Below, piece after piece: positions 1-8,633 of a stretch of DNA of 64,000 nucleotides. A model generated the notes under the pieces. It was not told the origin of the DNA and ran no database searches. It saw nothing but the letters and a program-made list of their open reading frames with translations. The DNA lies in assembly GCF_008087625.1 (NCBI RefSeq), contig NZ_CP042997.1, positions 2,604,001-2,668,000 on the forward strand. Reading direction: 5' to 3'. Both the position numbers and the translations under genes were made by a program. Position 1 is the first letter of the stretch, and every line of letters starts with the position of its first letter. The DNA is from Aquisphaera giovannonii. GTDB taxonomy: Bacteria > Planctomycetota > Planctomycetia > Isosphaerales > Isosphaeraceae.

Positions 1-628
1 CGGACGGATAGAAGTACTGCTTGCCCTCCTTGGGGCCCTTCACGCCCAGCGTCCGCGGGTCCTGGAAGTGGAGCAGCCCCATCGCGGCGACGAAGCCGAC
101 GACGGGGATCGCGAACCGGCGTGCCCAGTGCCAGCGGATGAGCGGCCCGGCCAGCCTGTGCTTGACGTAGAGGGCCACCGCGGCGAACGGCGCGACCACG
201 TGGAACCAGTACCCCACGTTGCGGACCCGCGTGTCCCGGACCTCGAACCCGCCGATCCGGACGAGGATGAACCCGGAAACCAGCGTGATCACGCCCGCGG
301 CCAGCAGGACGAGCCCGTAGTTGACCGCCGCCTTGTTGGGACGCTTCCACGACGTGAAGAGGTGCGCGAATCCGAAGACGAGGAACGGGATGACGAGGAC
401 CAGTCCCAGGAACAGGTGGAGCGCCACCATCAGCATGTAGAAGAACGTCTGCTGGGTCGTGCCCAGGTACCAGGTGAGTGCCGTCACGCTGGACAGGTAG
501 AACCCGTTGGCCGCCAGGAGGGCGAAGCCGACGAGGATGATCCACAGCAGCGGGCGCAGGCCCTTGCCGATGGCGGGCTTGTAGACCCGCCCGGCGCGGT
601 CGCGCGTGGGCAGGACGGGGGTGGACAT
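1..628 (-). CDS. Multi-span membrane protein, N-terminal part only
   Basis: The frame opens at an ATG preceded by a good AGGAG ribosome site and runs off the left edge after 209 codons. The visible part holds about four hydrophobic helices: roughly residues 18-40, 52-78, 90-112 and a segment after 135. Several histidines lie in or near helices (for example in MVALHLFLGL and VGYWFHVVAPF), which resembles the di-haem cytochrome b-type membrane domains of planctomycete respiratory proteins. The last visible residues (EGKQYFYPS) lead into a domain that lies outside the window, possibly a periplasmic multihaem or TPR region. Haem binding is inference only; no CxxCH motif is visible in the part seen. 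A lipoprotein gene lies upstream on the same strand. Confidence 0.72.
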   Translation of the reverse strand, partial: MSTPVLPTRDRAGRVYKPAIGKGLRPLLWIILVGFALLAANGFYLSSVTALTWYLGTTQQTFFYMLMVALHLFLGLVLVIPFLVFGFAHLFTSWKRPNKAAVNYGLVLLAAGVITLVSGFILVRIGGFEVRDTRVRNVGYWFHVVAPFAAVALYVKHRLAGPLIRWHWARRFAIPVVGFVAAMGLLHFQDPRTLGVKGPKEGKQYFYPS

Positions 629-742
629 CGGCGAGCTCCTTGCCGGCCCGGCCCCGAGGCCGCCGGCGTGAATGGTCCGGATCGATGGAGGATGATGGAG
701 ACGGGATGACGATTCGCGTCGCGGGATCGGCGACGGACGGGA

Positions 743-1330
743 TCAATAACCCTGCGACGATCGACGGCGGTCGGGGCCGATGGCCAGGCCCTTGAGCGTG
801 GCCTCCACGTCCTGCAACAGCCGGGCGCTCGAGCTCTCCGGCGCATGCCAGGCGAGGAAGACCGGGCCGTCCGAGCGTGGGAATCCGACCACGACGCGGT
901 GCGTGGGGATGAGGGTTTCGCCGGAGGCCGCGACGGGCTTGCCGATGCCGCTGGGCGCGAACGCGGCGCCCGACCCCGGGGCGACCGCCTCCACCCTCGA
1001 CGCGGCCTGGCCGGCGATGGTCTCCGTGCGCTTCGCGGTCAGGGTCAGCTCCGGGAGGTTCATCAGCCGGTTGGCCATCGCCTCGGCCAGCACCTCCGCG
1101 GTGTCCGACGGGGCGGGCAGGGTCTGGTACACGACCAGCGAGGAATTATCCGGGCCGGCCCAGGCCGCCAGCGGCGTCCCGGGCGCGAGCCATCGCGACC
1201 GCTCCACGGCCTTCCAGCCGTCCGGCGGCTTGACCTGGAATCCCGCCTTCTCGATCGGCTCGATCACTCCGCATCCCGATAGCGTCATCGCCATCGCGCA
1301 CGCCGCCCCCGCTCTCAGGAGCGCGCTCAT
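743..1330 (-). CDS. Putative lipoprotein, PsbP-like fold possible
   Basis: I chose the internal ATG because it gives a classic lipoprotein signal: MSALLRAGAACAM, a hydrophobic stretch, then the lipobox LSGC. A longer frame extends 33 codons upstream without signal character. The mature part of about 170 residues begins GFQVKPPDGWKAVERSRW, a pattern seen in PsbP-like and similar small beta-rich domains that start with a modified Pro-Gly-Trp motif. It is probably anchored to a membrane facing the periplasm. It lies 114 bases upstream of the left-edge membrane protein on the same strand, so the two may be co-transcribed. The function is unknown and the PsbP comparison is weak. Confidence 0.7.
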   Translation of the reverse strand: MSALLRAGAACAMAMTLSGCGVIEPIEKAGFQVKPPDGWKAVERSRWLAPGTPLAAWAGPDNSSLVVYQTLPAPSDTAEVLAEAMANRLMNLPELTLTAKRTETIAGQAASRVEAVAPGSGAAFAPSGIGKPVAASGETLIPTHRVVVGFPRSDGPVFLAWHAPESSSARLLQDVEATLKGLAIGPDRRRSSQGY

Positions 1331-1442
1331 TCGCCCTGCCAGAACCACAGGCCAAGCCCTCGCCAGGATGATCCGATCCGACGCGCCACCACCGGCCCGC
1401 CCCGCGAAAGCAGGGAGGGCCGCCCACAAGTGAAAGTCGCGA

Positions 1443-1856
1443 TCAGGAGGCGCGAGGAGGGCGATCGAGGGGGGCCGGAGCGGGCCCGGATGATACGACC
1501 AGGGACGGGACGCGCAGGATCTCGCGAGGCCTCGGCGCCTCGATCCGACCGAGGGAGCTCAACCCGGCCCCGAGGGGATCGCTCGCGGGCTGGGAAGTCG
1601 TGGAGACGTCCTTGTGGCAGGGGATCGCCGCATAGGCGGGCAGGGGAGGCGCCGGCAGCCGGACCGCGGCGGGCTTCTGCCTCTCACTCTCCACGCCCTG
1701 CCAGTGGTCCCAGGAGAGGCCGGAGAAGAGAGCGGGGCGATCCGAGACGTGGCAGCCCGCGGCGCGCACCGGCGTCTGGCCGAACAGCAAGGACGCTGCC
1801 CAGGCCAGTGCGAACAGTCGGAGGATGTCTCCGCGCCAGGTGGCCCGCTTCCGCAC
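1443..1856 (-). CDS. Secreted hypothetical protein
   Basis: The 137-residue product begins MRKRATWRGDILRLFALAW, with a basic start, a hydrophobic core and a VRAAG cleavage-like site near residue 32, so it is probably exported. The mature part is proline-rich with two cysteines and no domain I recognise. A frame with a signal peptide at exactly its start is better than chance in such GC-rich DNA, but antisense frames overlap the same segment, so the call is moderate. The neighbours on the same strand are a lipoprotein downstream and a sigma factor upstream. Confidence 0.5.
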   Translation of the reverse strand: MRKRATWRGDILRLFALAWAASLLFGQTPVRAAGCHVSDRPALFSGLSWDHWQGVESERQKPAAVRLPAPPLPAYAAIPCHKDVSTTSQPASDPLGAGLSSLGRIEAPRPREILRVPSLVVSSGPAPAPLDRPPRAS

Positions 1857-2037
1857 GACCGACGATCTCCCGTCCTCAGAGGCGATCCGACACGATGGGG
1901 AGTTAGCATCATTTAAGGTGGTTGCTGCGGCGTTGTCAATGGACGCTCATGGGCCGCACGGCCGGGCCGGCGATGGATGCTGACCCGGCCATGCGACATC
2001 CCGTCCCGCCCCCAGCGGCTTCGCGGCGGGCGAGAGG

Positions 2038-3069
2038 TCACGGGGCGGGCCAGGAGATGGCCGTCGGCCCCGTCGGTGAAGCCGATCCGCTCGAGGACTC
2101 GAGCGTGACTTTCAGGGCGCCCGGCGGCGCCGCGAGGTGCGGCCCCTCGCTGATGAGCAGGGCATGCCCCTCGGTGTCGAGCACTGCGGTCCCGAGCCGA
2201 TGCCAGCGGCCGTCGAACAGGCCCCACGCGCAATACGCGTAACCCTCGGGCGCGGGGGGCAGCTTGGAGAGGGTCAGCACCGCGATCTCGGCACCCCGGC
2301 GGCCTCGGTAATTGCCGTGCGCCTCCGGGGGCGCCGCTGAGCCCGGCGTGGGCGCGAGGCGGAGCGGGACGACGTCGCTCGAGGTCACCAGGCGGAGGGC
2401 GGCCTCCTGCCGGCGGATCGCGGCCCTCGACGTCGCCTCGCGTACCAGCGCCACCGAGAGCGTCACCAGCACGGCGAGCCCCGCCGCCACCAGCGGGGCC
2501 AGCCGGACGCGAAGGGCCTGCATGCCGGACCGGATCCGGGACTTGGCGGTCCCGAGCGGCAGGCCCAGCGACCTGGCGACCTCCTCATGAGTCAGCTCGC
2601 CCGCGAAGGCGAGGGCCAGGGCCTGGCGTTGCGTGGGGGGCAGGGCGGCGACCGCGTCCCGGACGAAGGCGGTGCGATGGGCGTGCCAGGCCGCTTCCTC
2701 CGGGCCGGGGCGGTGCTCGGGCGCGTTCCCGAGATGGGACTCGTCGGCGTCCCTGGCGATCCGCGGGCGTCTGCCTCGGCGCCGGAGCTCGTTGAGGACG
2801 CGGTGGTGCGCGATCCGGAGGATCCACGTCCGGAACGTGCCGCGTGCGGGGTCGAACGACGCGGCCTTCCTCCACGCCGCGACGAAGACATCCTGGACGA
2901 TCTCCTCGGCCGCCTCGCGGCCGAGCGAACGGCGGACGATGGCCTCGATGAGCGAGGCGTGGCGCCGATGCAGCTCGGCGACGGACTCGCGACAGCCCCC
3001 CGCGATGCGGGCCATGAGCTCCTCATCGGCCGGGGAAGCGGCCGCCGGGTCGTCGCGTCGTCCGAGCAT
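2038..3069 (-). CDS. ECF sigma factor fused to a membrane anti-sigma-like domain
   Basis: Residues about 24-95 are a sigma-70 region 2 (EEIVQDVFVAAWRKAASFDP, then TFRTWILRIAHHRVLNELRR) and residues about 135-187 a region 4 helix-turn-helix (LPPTQRQALALAF, LTHEEVARSLGLPLGTAKSR). A single membrane helix follows at about 190-209. Residues about 225-340 match the C-terminal domain of RskA-type anti-sigma factors, with the end pattern KVTLESSSGSASPTGPTAIS. Normally sigma and anti-sigma are separate proteins. Here promoter recognition and the extracytoplasmic sensor part sit in one polypeptide, which would tether the sigma factor to the membrane. The zinc-binding anti-sigma N-domain is absent. The gene starts 55 bases after the metallophosphoesterase and is probably in its operon. 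Confidence 0.88.
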   Translation of the reverse strand: MLGRRDDPAAASPADEELMARIAGGCRESVAELHRRHASLIEAIVRRSLGREAAEEIVQDVFVAAWRKAASFDPARGTFRTWILRIAHHRVLNELRRRGRRPRIARDADESHLGNAPEHRPGPEEAAWHAHRTAFVRDAVAALPPTQRQALALAFAGELTHEEVARSLGLPLGTAKSRIRSGMQALRVRLAPLVAAGLAVLVTLSVALVREATSRAAIRRQEAALRLVTSSDVVPLRLAPTPGSAAPPEAHGNYRGRRGAEIAVLTLSKLPPAPEGYAYCAWGLFDGRWHRLGTAVLDTEGHALLISEGPHLAAPPGALKVTLESSSGSASPTGPTAISWPAP

Positions 3070-3124
3070 GCTGGGTCCTCGTCGCCAAGATGCCGTCTGT
3101 GTTGCCGTGGCTCGCCGGCCAGTC

Positions 3125-4084
3125 TCAGCCGAGCGAGGAGTCCACGATCGCGAGGGGGGAACGCTCTTCCCGATAGGTCACGCTCGTCAGCCCGAGCAGG
3201 GAGCGGAGCTTCTCCGCGGGCACGTCCTTCCTCGGCCCCGGCGACGGCGCGGAGCCGGGCGCCGGCTGCGGGAAGGCCGTCGATCGGGCCGTGTGGAACA
3301 TCATGTTGCCCTCGACCTTCTGGAGCGTCTGGTGGACGTGGCCGTTGAGGACCGTGACCGATCCGAATCGCCGGAGCAGTTCGATGGCACGCAGGCCATC
3401 TTCCGTGCCCCAGCCCCACTCCGGATAGACCGACCAGAGGGGCACGTGGGCGAAGACGACGATCGGCGTGCTCGCCCGCCGGCCGGCCAGGTCGCGGGCG
3501 AGCCAGTCGAGCTGCTCCGCGCCGAGCGTGCCGAGGGTCTTCTCGGATCCCGCGACGTTCACGAGCCCGACGAAGTGGACCCCGCCGTGATCAAAGCTGT
3601 ACCAGCCGTCGCCCGCGGTCTCCTTGCCGAACCGCTTCAGGTATTCGGCCGAGTCGGGGATCACGTCGTGCTCGCCCGGGACGTAGAAGATCCGCCCGAC
3701 CTTGGCCTCGCGCAGGATCTGATCCACCGCGTCGAATTCCTGGGCCGTGGAGAGGTGAGTCAGGTCGCCGGTGTGGATGAGGAAGTCCGGCCTCCGGGGC
3801 AGGGCGTTGATCTTCGCGACCGTCTCGCGGAGGGTCGCGGTCACGGTCTTCCGGTACGGCTCCTTGCCGAAGCCGATGTGGCTGTCGCTGATCTGGGCGA
3901 AGGTGAAGCCGGCCTCCCGGGCTCGAGTGCCCTCCTGACCGAAGGCCCGCGACCTCGCCAATCCGCCGCCGATCGTCCAGAGCAGTCCGGTGCCGGCCCA
4001 GGCCATGCACTCGAGGAATCCGCGGCGATCGATGCCGTCGCCGCCGCCGTCGCCGCCGGGGGCGGGGGTGCTGGAATCGCTCAT
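3125..4084 (-). CDS. Tat-exported calcineurin-like metallophosphoesterase
   Basis: The start at 4084 gives a Tat signal (DRRGFLECMAWAGTGLLW, residues about 19-36). The metallophosphoesterase motifs follow in order: DSH at about residue 67, GDLTH at about 106, GEHD at about 137 (family consensus GNHD, here Asn replaced by Glu), FAHVPLWS, and GHVH near the C terminus. It should be a two-metal phosphoesterase acting outside the cytoplasmic membrane; the substrate is not apparent. The product of 319 residues is normal for the family. The sigma/anti-sigma fusion gene follows at a 55-base gap on the same strand. The N-to-E change in the third motif is conservative for metal binding but worth noting. 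Confidence 0.9.
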   Translation of the reverse strand: MSDSSTPAPGGDGGGDGIDRRGFLECMAWAGTGLLWTIGGGLARSRAFGQEGTRAREAGFTFAQISDSHIGFGKEPYRKTVTATLRETVAKINALPRRPDFLIHTGDLTHLSTAQEFDAVDQILREAKVGRIFYVPGEHDVIPDSAEYLKRFGKETAGDGWYSFDHGGVHFVGLVNVAGSEKTLGTLGAEQLDWLARDLAGRRASTPIVVFAHVPLWSVYPEWGWGTEDGLRAIELLRRFGSVTVLNGHVHQTLQKVEGNMMFHTARSTAFPQPAPGSAPSPGPRKDVPAEKLRSLLGLTSVTYREERSPLAIVDSSLG

Positions 4085-4240
4085 GTGTCGCTTCCCGATT
4101 TCTGGCCCGCCGCGGGACGGGCCCTCCCGGCCGCGGCGTCGTCTCGAGGGCGTCCGGACGCGACGGCCATCCCGCCTCGCCCGCCCCACAGCCACCAGTA
4201 CACCGGCCCGGCGACTACGGATCGGGGATTCCGGTCGCGA

Positions 4241-5011
4241 TCAGGAATTCCGGCCGCGGACGAACGCGACCAGGTCGTCCAGCCCCCGCCCCGCGCCGTC
4301 CGGCTCCTCCCCGAGCTCCTCCATCGGGGCCCCCAGTCGGTTGACCCAGAAGACCGGGTAGCCGAACCACTTCGCCCCGGCCACGTCCCACCCGGCGAAG
4401 GCCGCGAAGAGGACCTCCTCCCGCGGCAGCCGGAACGCATCCTGGGCCATCCGATACGCCCTAGGATCGGGCTTGTAGGAGCGGATCGCGTCGGTGCTGA
4501 GGACGTGCTCGAAGACCCCGGCGAGCCCCGATTTCTCGACGCCCGCGCGGAGGATTGCCGGCGTTGCGTTGGACAGGAAGGCGAGGCGGACTCCGTCTTC
4601 CCGGAGCGCCTTCAACGCACCGGCCGCGTCGGGCCAGGCCCGGAGCTCGAGGAAGGCCCCGGTCAGCCGCCGCCGCTTCTCTCCCGTCAGGACGAGGCCC
4701 AGCGATCGGGCGGCGAAGGCAAGGGAGGCGTCGGTCGCCTTCAGGAAGTCCTCGTACTTCCCCCCGATGAGCCGCAGCCACTGGTACTCGAACTGCCGGA
4801 TCCGCCAGGCGGCCGAGAGTGCCTCGCCTCGGCCGGGGAAAAGGGATTCCGCGAGTGCGGAGACCGGGCGCGGGTCCAGCACGGGGAAGGCGTCGAACGC
4901 GATGGCCTTGATCCGGCCACGCTCCCTCCGGCCGAAGGCCGGGCCGTCGAGTGTCCCGGCGGCCAGCCCGCCCGCCATCCGCTGGATGCATACACGACGA
5001 TGGATCGACAT
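4241..5011 (-). CDS. Haloacid dehalogenase type II family hydrolase, probably Tat-exported
   Basis: This HAD-superfamily protein of 256 residues has the nucleophile motif AFDAFPVLDP (Asp about residue 40), motif II LSNA and motif III YKPDPRAY. The length and the order of motifs match type II 2-haloacid dehalogenases, although many relatives act on phosphate esters instead. The N terminus HRRVCIQRMAGGLAAGTL looks like a Tat signal, so it probably works outside the cytoplasm like its metallophosphoesterase neighbour. It is separated from that gene by 156 bases on the same strand. Real substrate unknown. Confidence 0.85.
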   Translation of the reverse strand: MSIHRRVCIQRMAGGLAAGTLDGPAFGRRERGRIKAIAFDAFPVLDPRPVSALAESLFPGRGEALSAAWRIRQFEYQWLRLIGGKYEDFLKATDASLAFAARSLGLVLTGEKRRRLTGAFLELRAWPDAAGALKALREDGVRLAFLSNATPAILRAGVEKSGLAGVFEHVLSTDAIRSYKPDPRAYRMAQDAFRLPREEVLFAAFAGWDVAGAKWFGYPVFWVNRLGAPMEELGEEPDGAGRGLDDLVAFVRGRNS

Positions 5012-5494
5012 CGAGCCCTCCGAATGGTTCGTCGAACGGAATCCGCCTCGGACGCGGTGGAGGCGTTCGGCCGGGGCCCGGGACTGCGTCGCTCTCCCGA
5101 TGGACCTGGCCTGGTTGGATGTCCCTTGAACACGCCCTCATCCCTGGGAGACGGATTCCATCCGGCACGGCGACATCCGATCATGGCACGGGGCGTCTTC
5201 GCGGGCGGCGAGACGCGGCGGCAGCGGCCGCCGGGATGTCCCAGGGCGTCAGCCACGCGCGGCCCGTCGGGCCGCGACGAGGAGCCGACGACGGCAAGCG
5301 AACGCTCCGTCCCCACGCCCGAACATCGGGACGTCAGCCCCGGCAGCAAGGCCGACGAGTGCGGCAAGGACGGGATCGGCAAGAAGCCGCCGACCCTCTT
5401 CACGCGGAGGACACCGCCCGGTGCAAGGCCAGCGACCGCGGACGACTTCCTGGGCATCACCGGGGCTTCGGCCATGCTGACGCGGCCCCAGCGG
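5012..5494. other. Intergenic region, 483 bases
   Basis: Open frames cross this stretch on both strands but have arginine/proline-rich, low-information translations and no start context, so I regard it as non-coding. It contains the promoter side of the HAD gene and lies downstream of the efflux operon. I see no convincing terminator or promoter. Confidence 0.5.
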
Positions 5495-7138
5495 TCACCG
5501 TGGGCGTTCGCGGACATCGACCGATGGATCCGGGCCGGCCGCCACTCGGGCCGGGGGCGGGCCGGCCGCGACGGGGGCGGCCTGGACGCCGGGCGGCCGG
5601 CCGACGGCCCGGGTGAGGCGGAACTCGGACCGGTTGTAGGCGAGGACGGCGGCCAGGTAATCGGTGCGGGCCAGGGCCAGGGCCTGGATCGGCTGGAGGA
5701 CCTCGATGGGGCGCGTCGCCCCCGGCAGGCCCGCCCCGCGGCGGATGTTCGTCAGGTTGAGGTCCAGCGACTCCAGCGCCTCCGGCACCGCGCGGGCCGC
5801 CTCCTGCATGCGGCGGGAGGCGGCGATCCGGCCCTTCACGGCCTGCACGACCTCGGCGGCGACGCGGTCCTGGACCTTCAGCTTCTCCAGGCAGGCCGTC
5901 CGGCTCTGGGCCGCCCGCTGCCGCGCGATGGCCTTGTCCGCGAAGCCCAGGTTCTGGATCTCCCAGTAGAGGTTCACGTCGGCGTCGCTCCGGCTGGCGA
6001 AGTCCCCGAAGAAGCTATTGGTCCCGCCGCCGAACCCGCCGCCCGAGTAGCGGAACGCCAGGCTGGGGATGTACGGCCGGAGCTTCGCCTGCTTGAGGCG
6101 GACGAGCGTGGCCTGGACGAGCGCCTGGGCCTCGGCAAGCTCCGGCCGGTTGCGTAAACCCGTGGTGATGAGCTCGTCGAGGGAGAATCCCTGGGGGACC
6201 ATCCGCAGGACCGACTCCGGCGGCTCCACCGGCGCCACGACGAGGCGAGGGTCGAGGCGCGTCCGGCGGACCAGCTCCGCCGAGGCCGCCTCCAGGTCGC
6301 CCACGGCGGCCTCCACATTCTTGCGCTGCCGGTCGCGTTCGGTGACCGCCCGGCGGTAGTCCGCATCGAGCCCGGCGCCCGTGCGTGCGTAGGATGAGGT
6401 CAGCTTCGCCAGCGTCTCGGCATTCGCCGCGGCCTCGCGGGCGATGGCGAGGGTGCCGGCGGCCAGCTGGAGGTCCATGTACGCCTCGGCGACGCCGAGC
6501 AGGGCGTCATTCGTCGCCCGGTCGATCGCGGCCCTGCGCGCCGCCGCGACCTGGCGGGCGGCGAGCGGCTCGAAGATGGCGTCGGAGAAGCGGAGGATCG
6601 AGGTCAGGCCGGAGACCTGCGCCGGGCCGCCCGCCGGGACCGGCCCGCTCACGCTCGAGCCGGCCGCCGCGGTCGCCCCCAGGAAGAGGGAGCTCTTGCT
6701 GATGCTCTGGACCGGGCCCTGCACGGTCTGGGCCTGGCCGTCGTGGCGGATCCAGTTGGGCCCGAGGTACAGGCTCGGCAGCCACATCACCCGGGCCTGC
6801 TGAAGTTCGGCCATCGCCTGGGCCACCCCCTCGCGGGCAATCGCGATGTCCAGGTCATTCGCGCCCGCCAGCCGCAGCGCGCAGGGCAGGTCGATGGGTC
6901 GGATGACCTGCTCGGGGATGAGCGGCATCCCGACGCCGGAGAGCGCCGGAGTCGCCTCCGCCGTCGTCATGGGCCGCGGGGCCGCGACGGGCAGCGCGTT
7001 GGGCAGGTTGCCGGACACCGCAGCGATCGACGCCCTCGCGGGAAGCGGCGTGGCCGGCGTCGTCCCCGGGGGGTCGGCCGCGCCGAGTGCGAGCGGCAAC
7101 CCCAGGATCGCGATCCTCGCGATGGAGTTGGATTTCAT
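5495..7138 (-). CDS. TolC-family outer-membrane efflux channel
   Basis: The start at 7138 (MKSNSIARIAILGLPLALG) gives a signal peptide; a longer frame upstream has no signal character. The 547-residue product has two outer-membrane efflux (OEP) repeats rich in long alpha-helical Ala/Gln/Arg stretches. The first spans about residues 100-280 and the second about 310-510, with the typical TGLRNRPELAEAQALV segment between them. It forms the outer-membrane part of the tripartite pump encoded by the two genes immediately upstream on the same strand. A 115-base gap separates it from the adaptor gene. An Ala/Pro-rich tail of about 30 residues ends the protein. Confidence 0.9.
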   Translation of the reverse strand: MKSNSIARIAILGLPLALGAADPPGTTPATPLPARASIAAVSGNLPNALPVAAPRPMTTAEATPALSGVGMPLIPEQVIRPIDLPCALRLAGANDLDIAIAREGVAQAMAELQQARVMWLPSLYLGPNWIRHDGQAQTVQGPVQSISKSSLFLGATAAAGSSVSGPVPAGGPAQVSGLTSILRFSDAIFEPLAARQVAAARRAAIDRATNDALLGVAEAYMDLQLAAGTLAIAREAAANAETLAKLTSSYARTGAGLDADYRRAVTERDRQRKNVEAAVGDLEAASAELVRRTRLDPRLVVAPVEPPESVLRMVPQGFSLDELITTGLRNRPELAEAQALVQATLVRLKQAKLRPYIPSLAFRYSGGGFGGGTNSFFGDFASRSDADVNLYWEIQNLGFADKAIARQRAAQSRTACLEKLKVQDRVAAEVVQAVKGRIAASRRMQEAARAVPEALESLDLNLTNIRRGAGLPGATRPIEVLQPIQALALARTDYLAAVLAYNRSEFRLTRAVGRPPGVQAAPVAAGPPPARVAAGPDPSVDVRERPR

Positions 7139-7253
7139 CGGGCCCTCCCTGGCCGCGGTTCCGAGCGTACCGTCTATCTCGTTCCCGCCGGTCCTGACTC
7201 GTGACCGGATCTCGACGGGGATCCGTCCCGGGAGGCATCCTCTGTCGGTTGGG

Positions 7254-8633
7254 TCAAGTTTTCGGCCTCGACGAGGCGGCCGCCGGGGGCTCCGCGACCT
7301 CGACGGGCTGGCCGTCGGCGAGAGACGCGGCGTTGGCCTCGACGACCCGGTCGCCCTCGCCGAGGCCGGAGAGGATCTCGACGCGCTTGCCGTCATTGAG
7401 GCCCGTCTTCACCTCCCTCCGCGCCGCCTTGCGGTCCGCGACCGTGACGCAGTAGGCCTTGCCCCCCTCCTTCACCACGGAGGTCGCCGGGACGGTGAGC
7501 GCCGCCTTGTGCTCCTCGACGACGATCGTCGCATAGGCGTAGAGGCCAGGGCGCAGCACGCCCTCGGGGTCCGGGATGTCGATCTCCGCGGCCAGCGTCC
7601 GCGTGGACGGCTCGAGGGCCCACGACGTCCGGGTCACCTTGCCCTGGAACTTGCGGTCCTCCAGGGCGAGGAGGCGGATGACGGCCTCGTCGCCGACCTC
7701 GACGCGCGGGGCGTCCGCCTCGGGGACCCCCACGGAGATCGTCGCGATGCCCGTGCGGGCGACGATGAAGAGCGGCTCGGCGGCCGACCCCGGCGTCGTC
7801 AGCTGGCCGGTGTCGGTCCGGCGGCGGGTCACCACGCCGTCATAGGGGGCCACGATCCGCGTGTAGGTCTCCATCGCCTGGGCGCGCTCGGCCTCGAATC
7901 GGGCGACCTCGACGTGCGTGGCCGCGGAGCGGGCGTCGGCGCGGGCCTTCTCGAGCAGGGCTTTCGCCTCGGCGACCGCCGCCACCGAGGAGCGCACCTT
8001 GGCCTTCACCTCGTCGCGGCCCGCCTCCGCCGCCTCGAGCTTGCTCCGCGTCTCGTCCAGGAGCGTCCCCGTGAGGGCTCGCTCCTGCGCGAGCTGCTCG
8101 ACGCGGGCGAACTCCGCGTGCCAGCGGGCGACCTCGGACTCCGCGCGACGGACGCCGGCCTGCATCTCCATCGCCTTCGCCTCGGCCGCCTCGACGCCCG
8201 CGAGGGCCACGCCGACGGCCGCCTCCGCCTGCTTCACCTCCGCCTCGGACTCCTGCACCAGGGCACGCTTCTGCTTGAGGTCGGCCTCGATCTCGGGGAC
8301 GCGGATCTCGGCCATGAGCTGGCCCTTCTTCAGGCGATCGCCGATGTCCACGGCGACGGAGGCCACGTACCCGGAGACCTTCGCGTGGATGGGCGTGACC
8401 TCCACCGCCTCGATCTGCCCGGGCTGCTCCGACAGGCGCCTCATCGCCCGCCGCTCGGGCGCGACCGTCACCACCCGGGCGATCGCCGGCGTGTTCGCCG
8501 TCGCGGCGGAGAGCGCGGGCTCGCCGCCCGGTCGGCCGCAGCCGGGGCCGAGGAGGAGTATCGGGCCGATCGCGGCGAGGAGACGCATCAACGACATCGA
8601 TCGGTCACATTTACCGTTTAGATACGTGATCAT
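7254..8633 (-). CDS. RND efflux periplasmic adaptor (HlyD/AcrA family)
   Basis: The start codon at 8633 overlaps the pump stop as ATGA, which implies coupled translation; a second possible start is at 8597. The N terminus [18 protein letters not shown] is a lipoprotein signal with lipobox LGPGC. Then come the barrel-sandwich half-motif [20 protein letters not shown], a long coiled-coil hairpin (about residues 110-230), the second lipoyl half around [19 protein letters not shown], the beta-barrel and a membrane-proximal domain. It links the inner-membrane RND pump to the TolC channel. It is the middle gene of a complete tripartite operon. Confidence 0.92.
   Translation of the reverse strand: MITYLNGKCDRSMSLMRLLAAIGPILLLGPGCGRPGGEPALSAATANTPAIARVVTVAPERRAMRRLSEQPGQIEAVEVTPIHAKVSGYVASVAVDIGDRLKKGQLMAEIRVPEIEADLKQKRALVQESEAEVKQAEAAVGVALAGVEAAEAKAMEMQAGVRRAESEVARWHAEFARVEQLAQERALTGTLLDETRSKLEAAEAGRDEVKAKVRSSVAAVAEAKALLEKARADARSAATHVEVARFEAERAQAMETYTRIVAPYDGVVTRRRTDTGQLTTPGSAAEPLFIVARTGIATISVGVPEADAPRVEVGDEAVIRLLALEDRKFQGKVTRTSWALEPSTRTLAAEIDIPDPEGVLRPGLYAYATIVVEEHKAALTVPATSVVKEGGKAYCVTVADRKAARREVKTGLNDGKRVEILSGLGEGDRVVEANAASLADGQPVEVAEPPAAASSRPKT

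Noticed and set aside
4741-5517. A 258-residue minus-strand protein overlapping the HAD gene
   Set aside because: It shares most of its length with the HAD gene in another frame and has no recognisable domain or ribosome site.
2633-6157. A 1174-codon plus-strand frame
   Set aside because: It crosses three real minus-strand genes and intergenic DNA; the composition is random.
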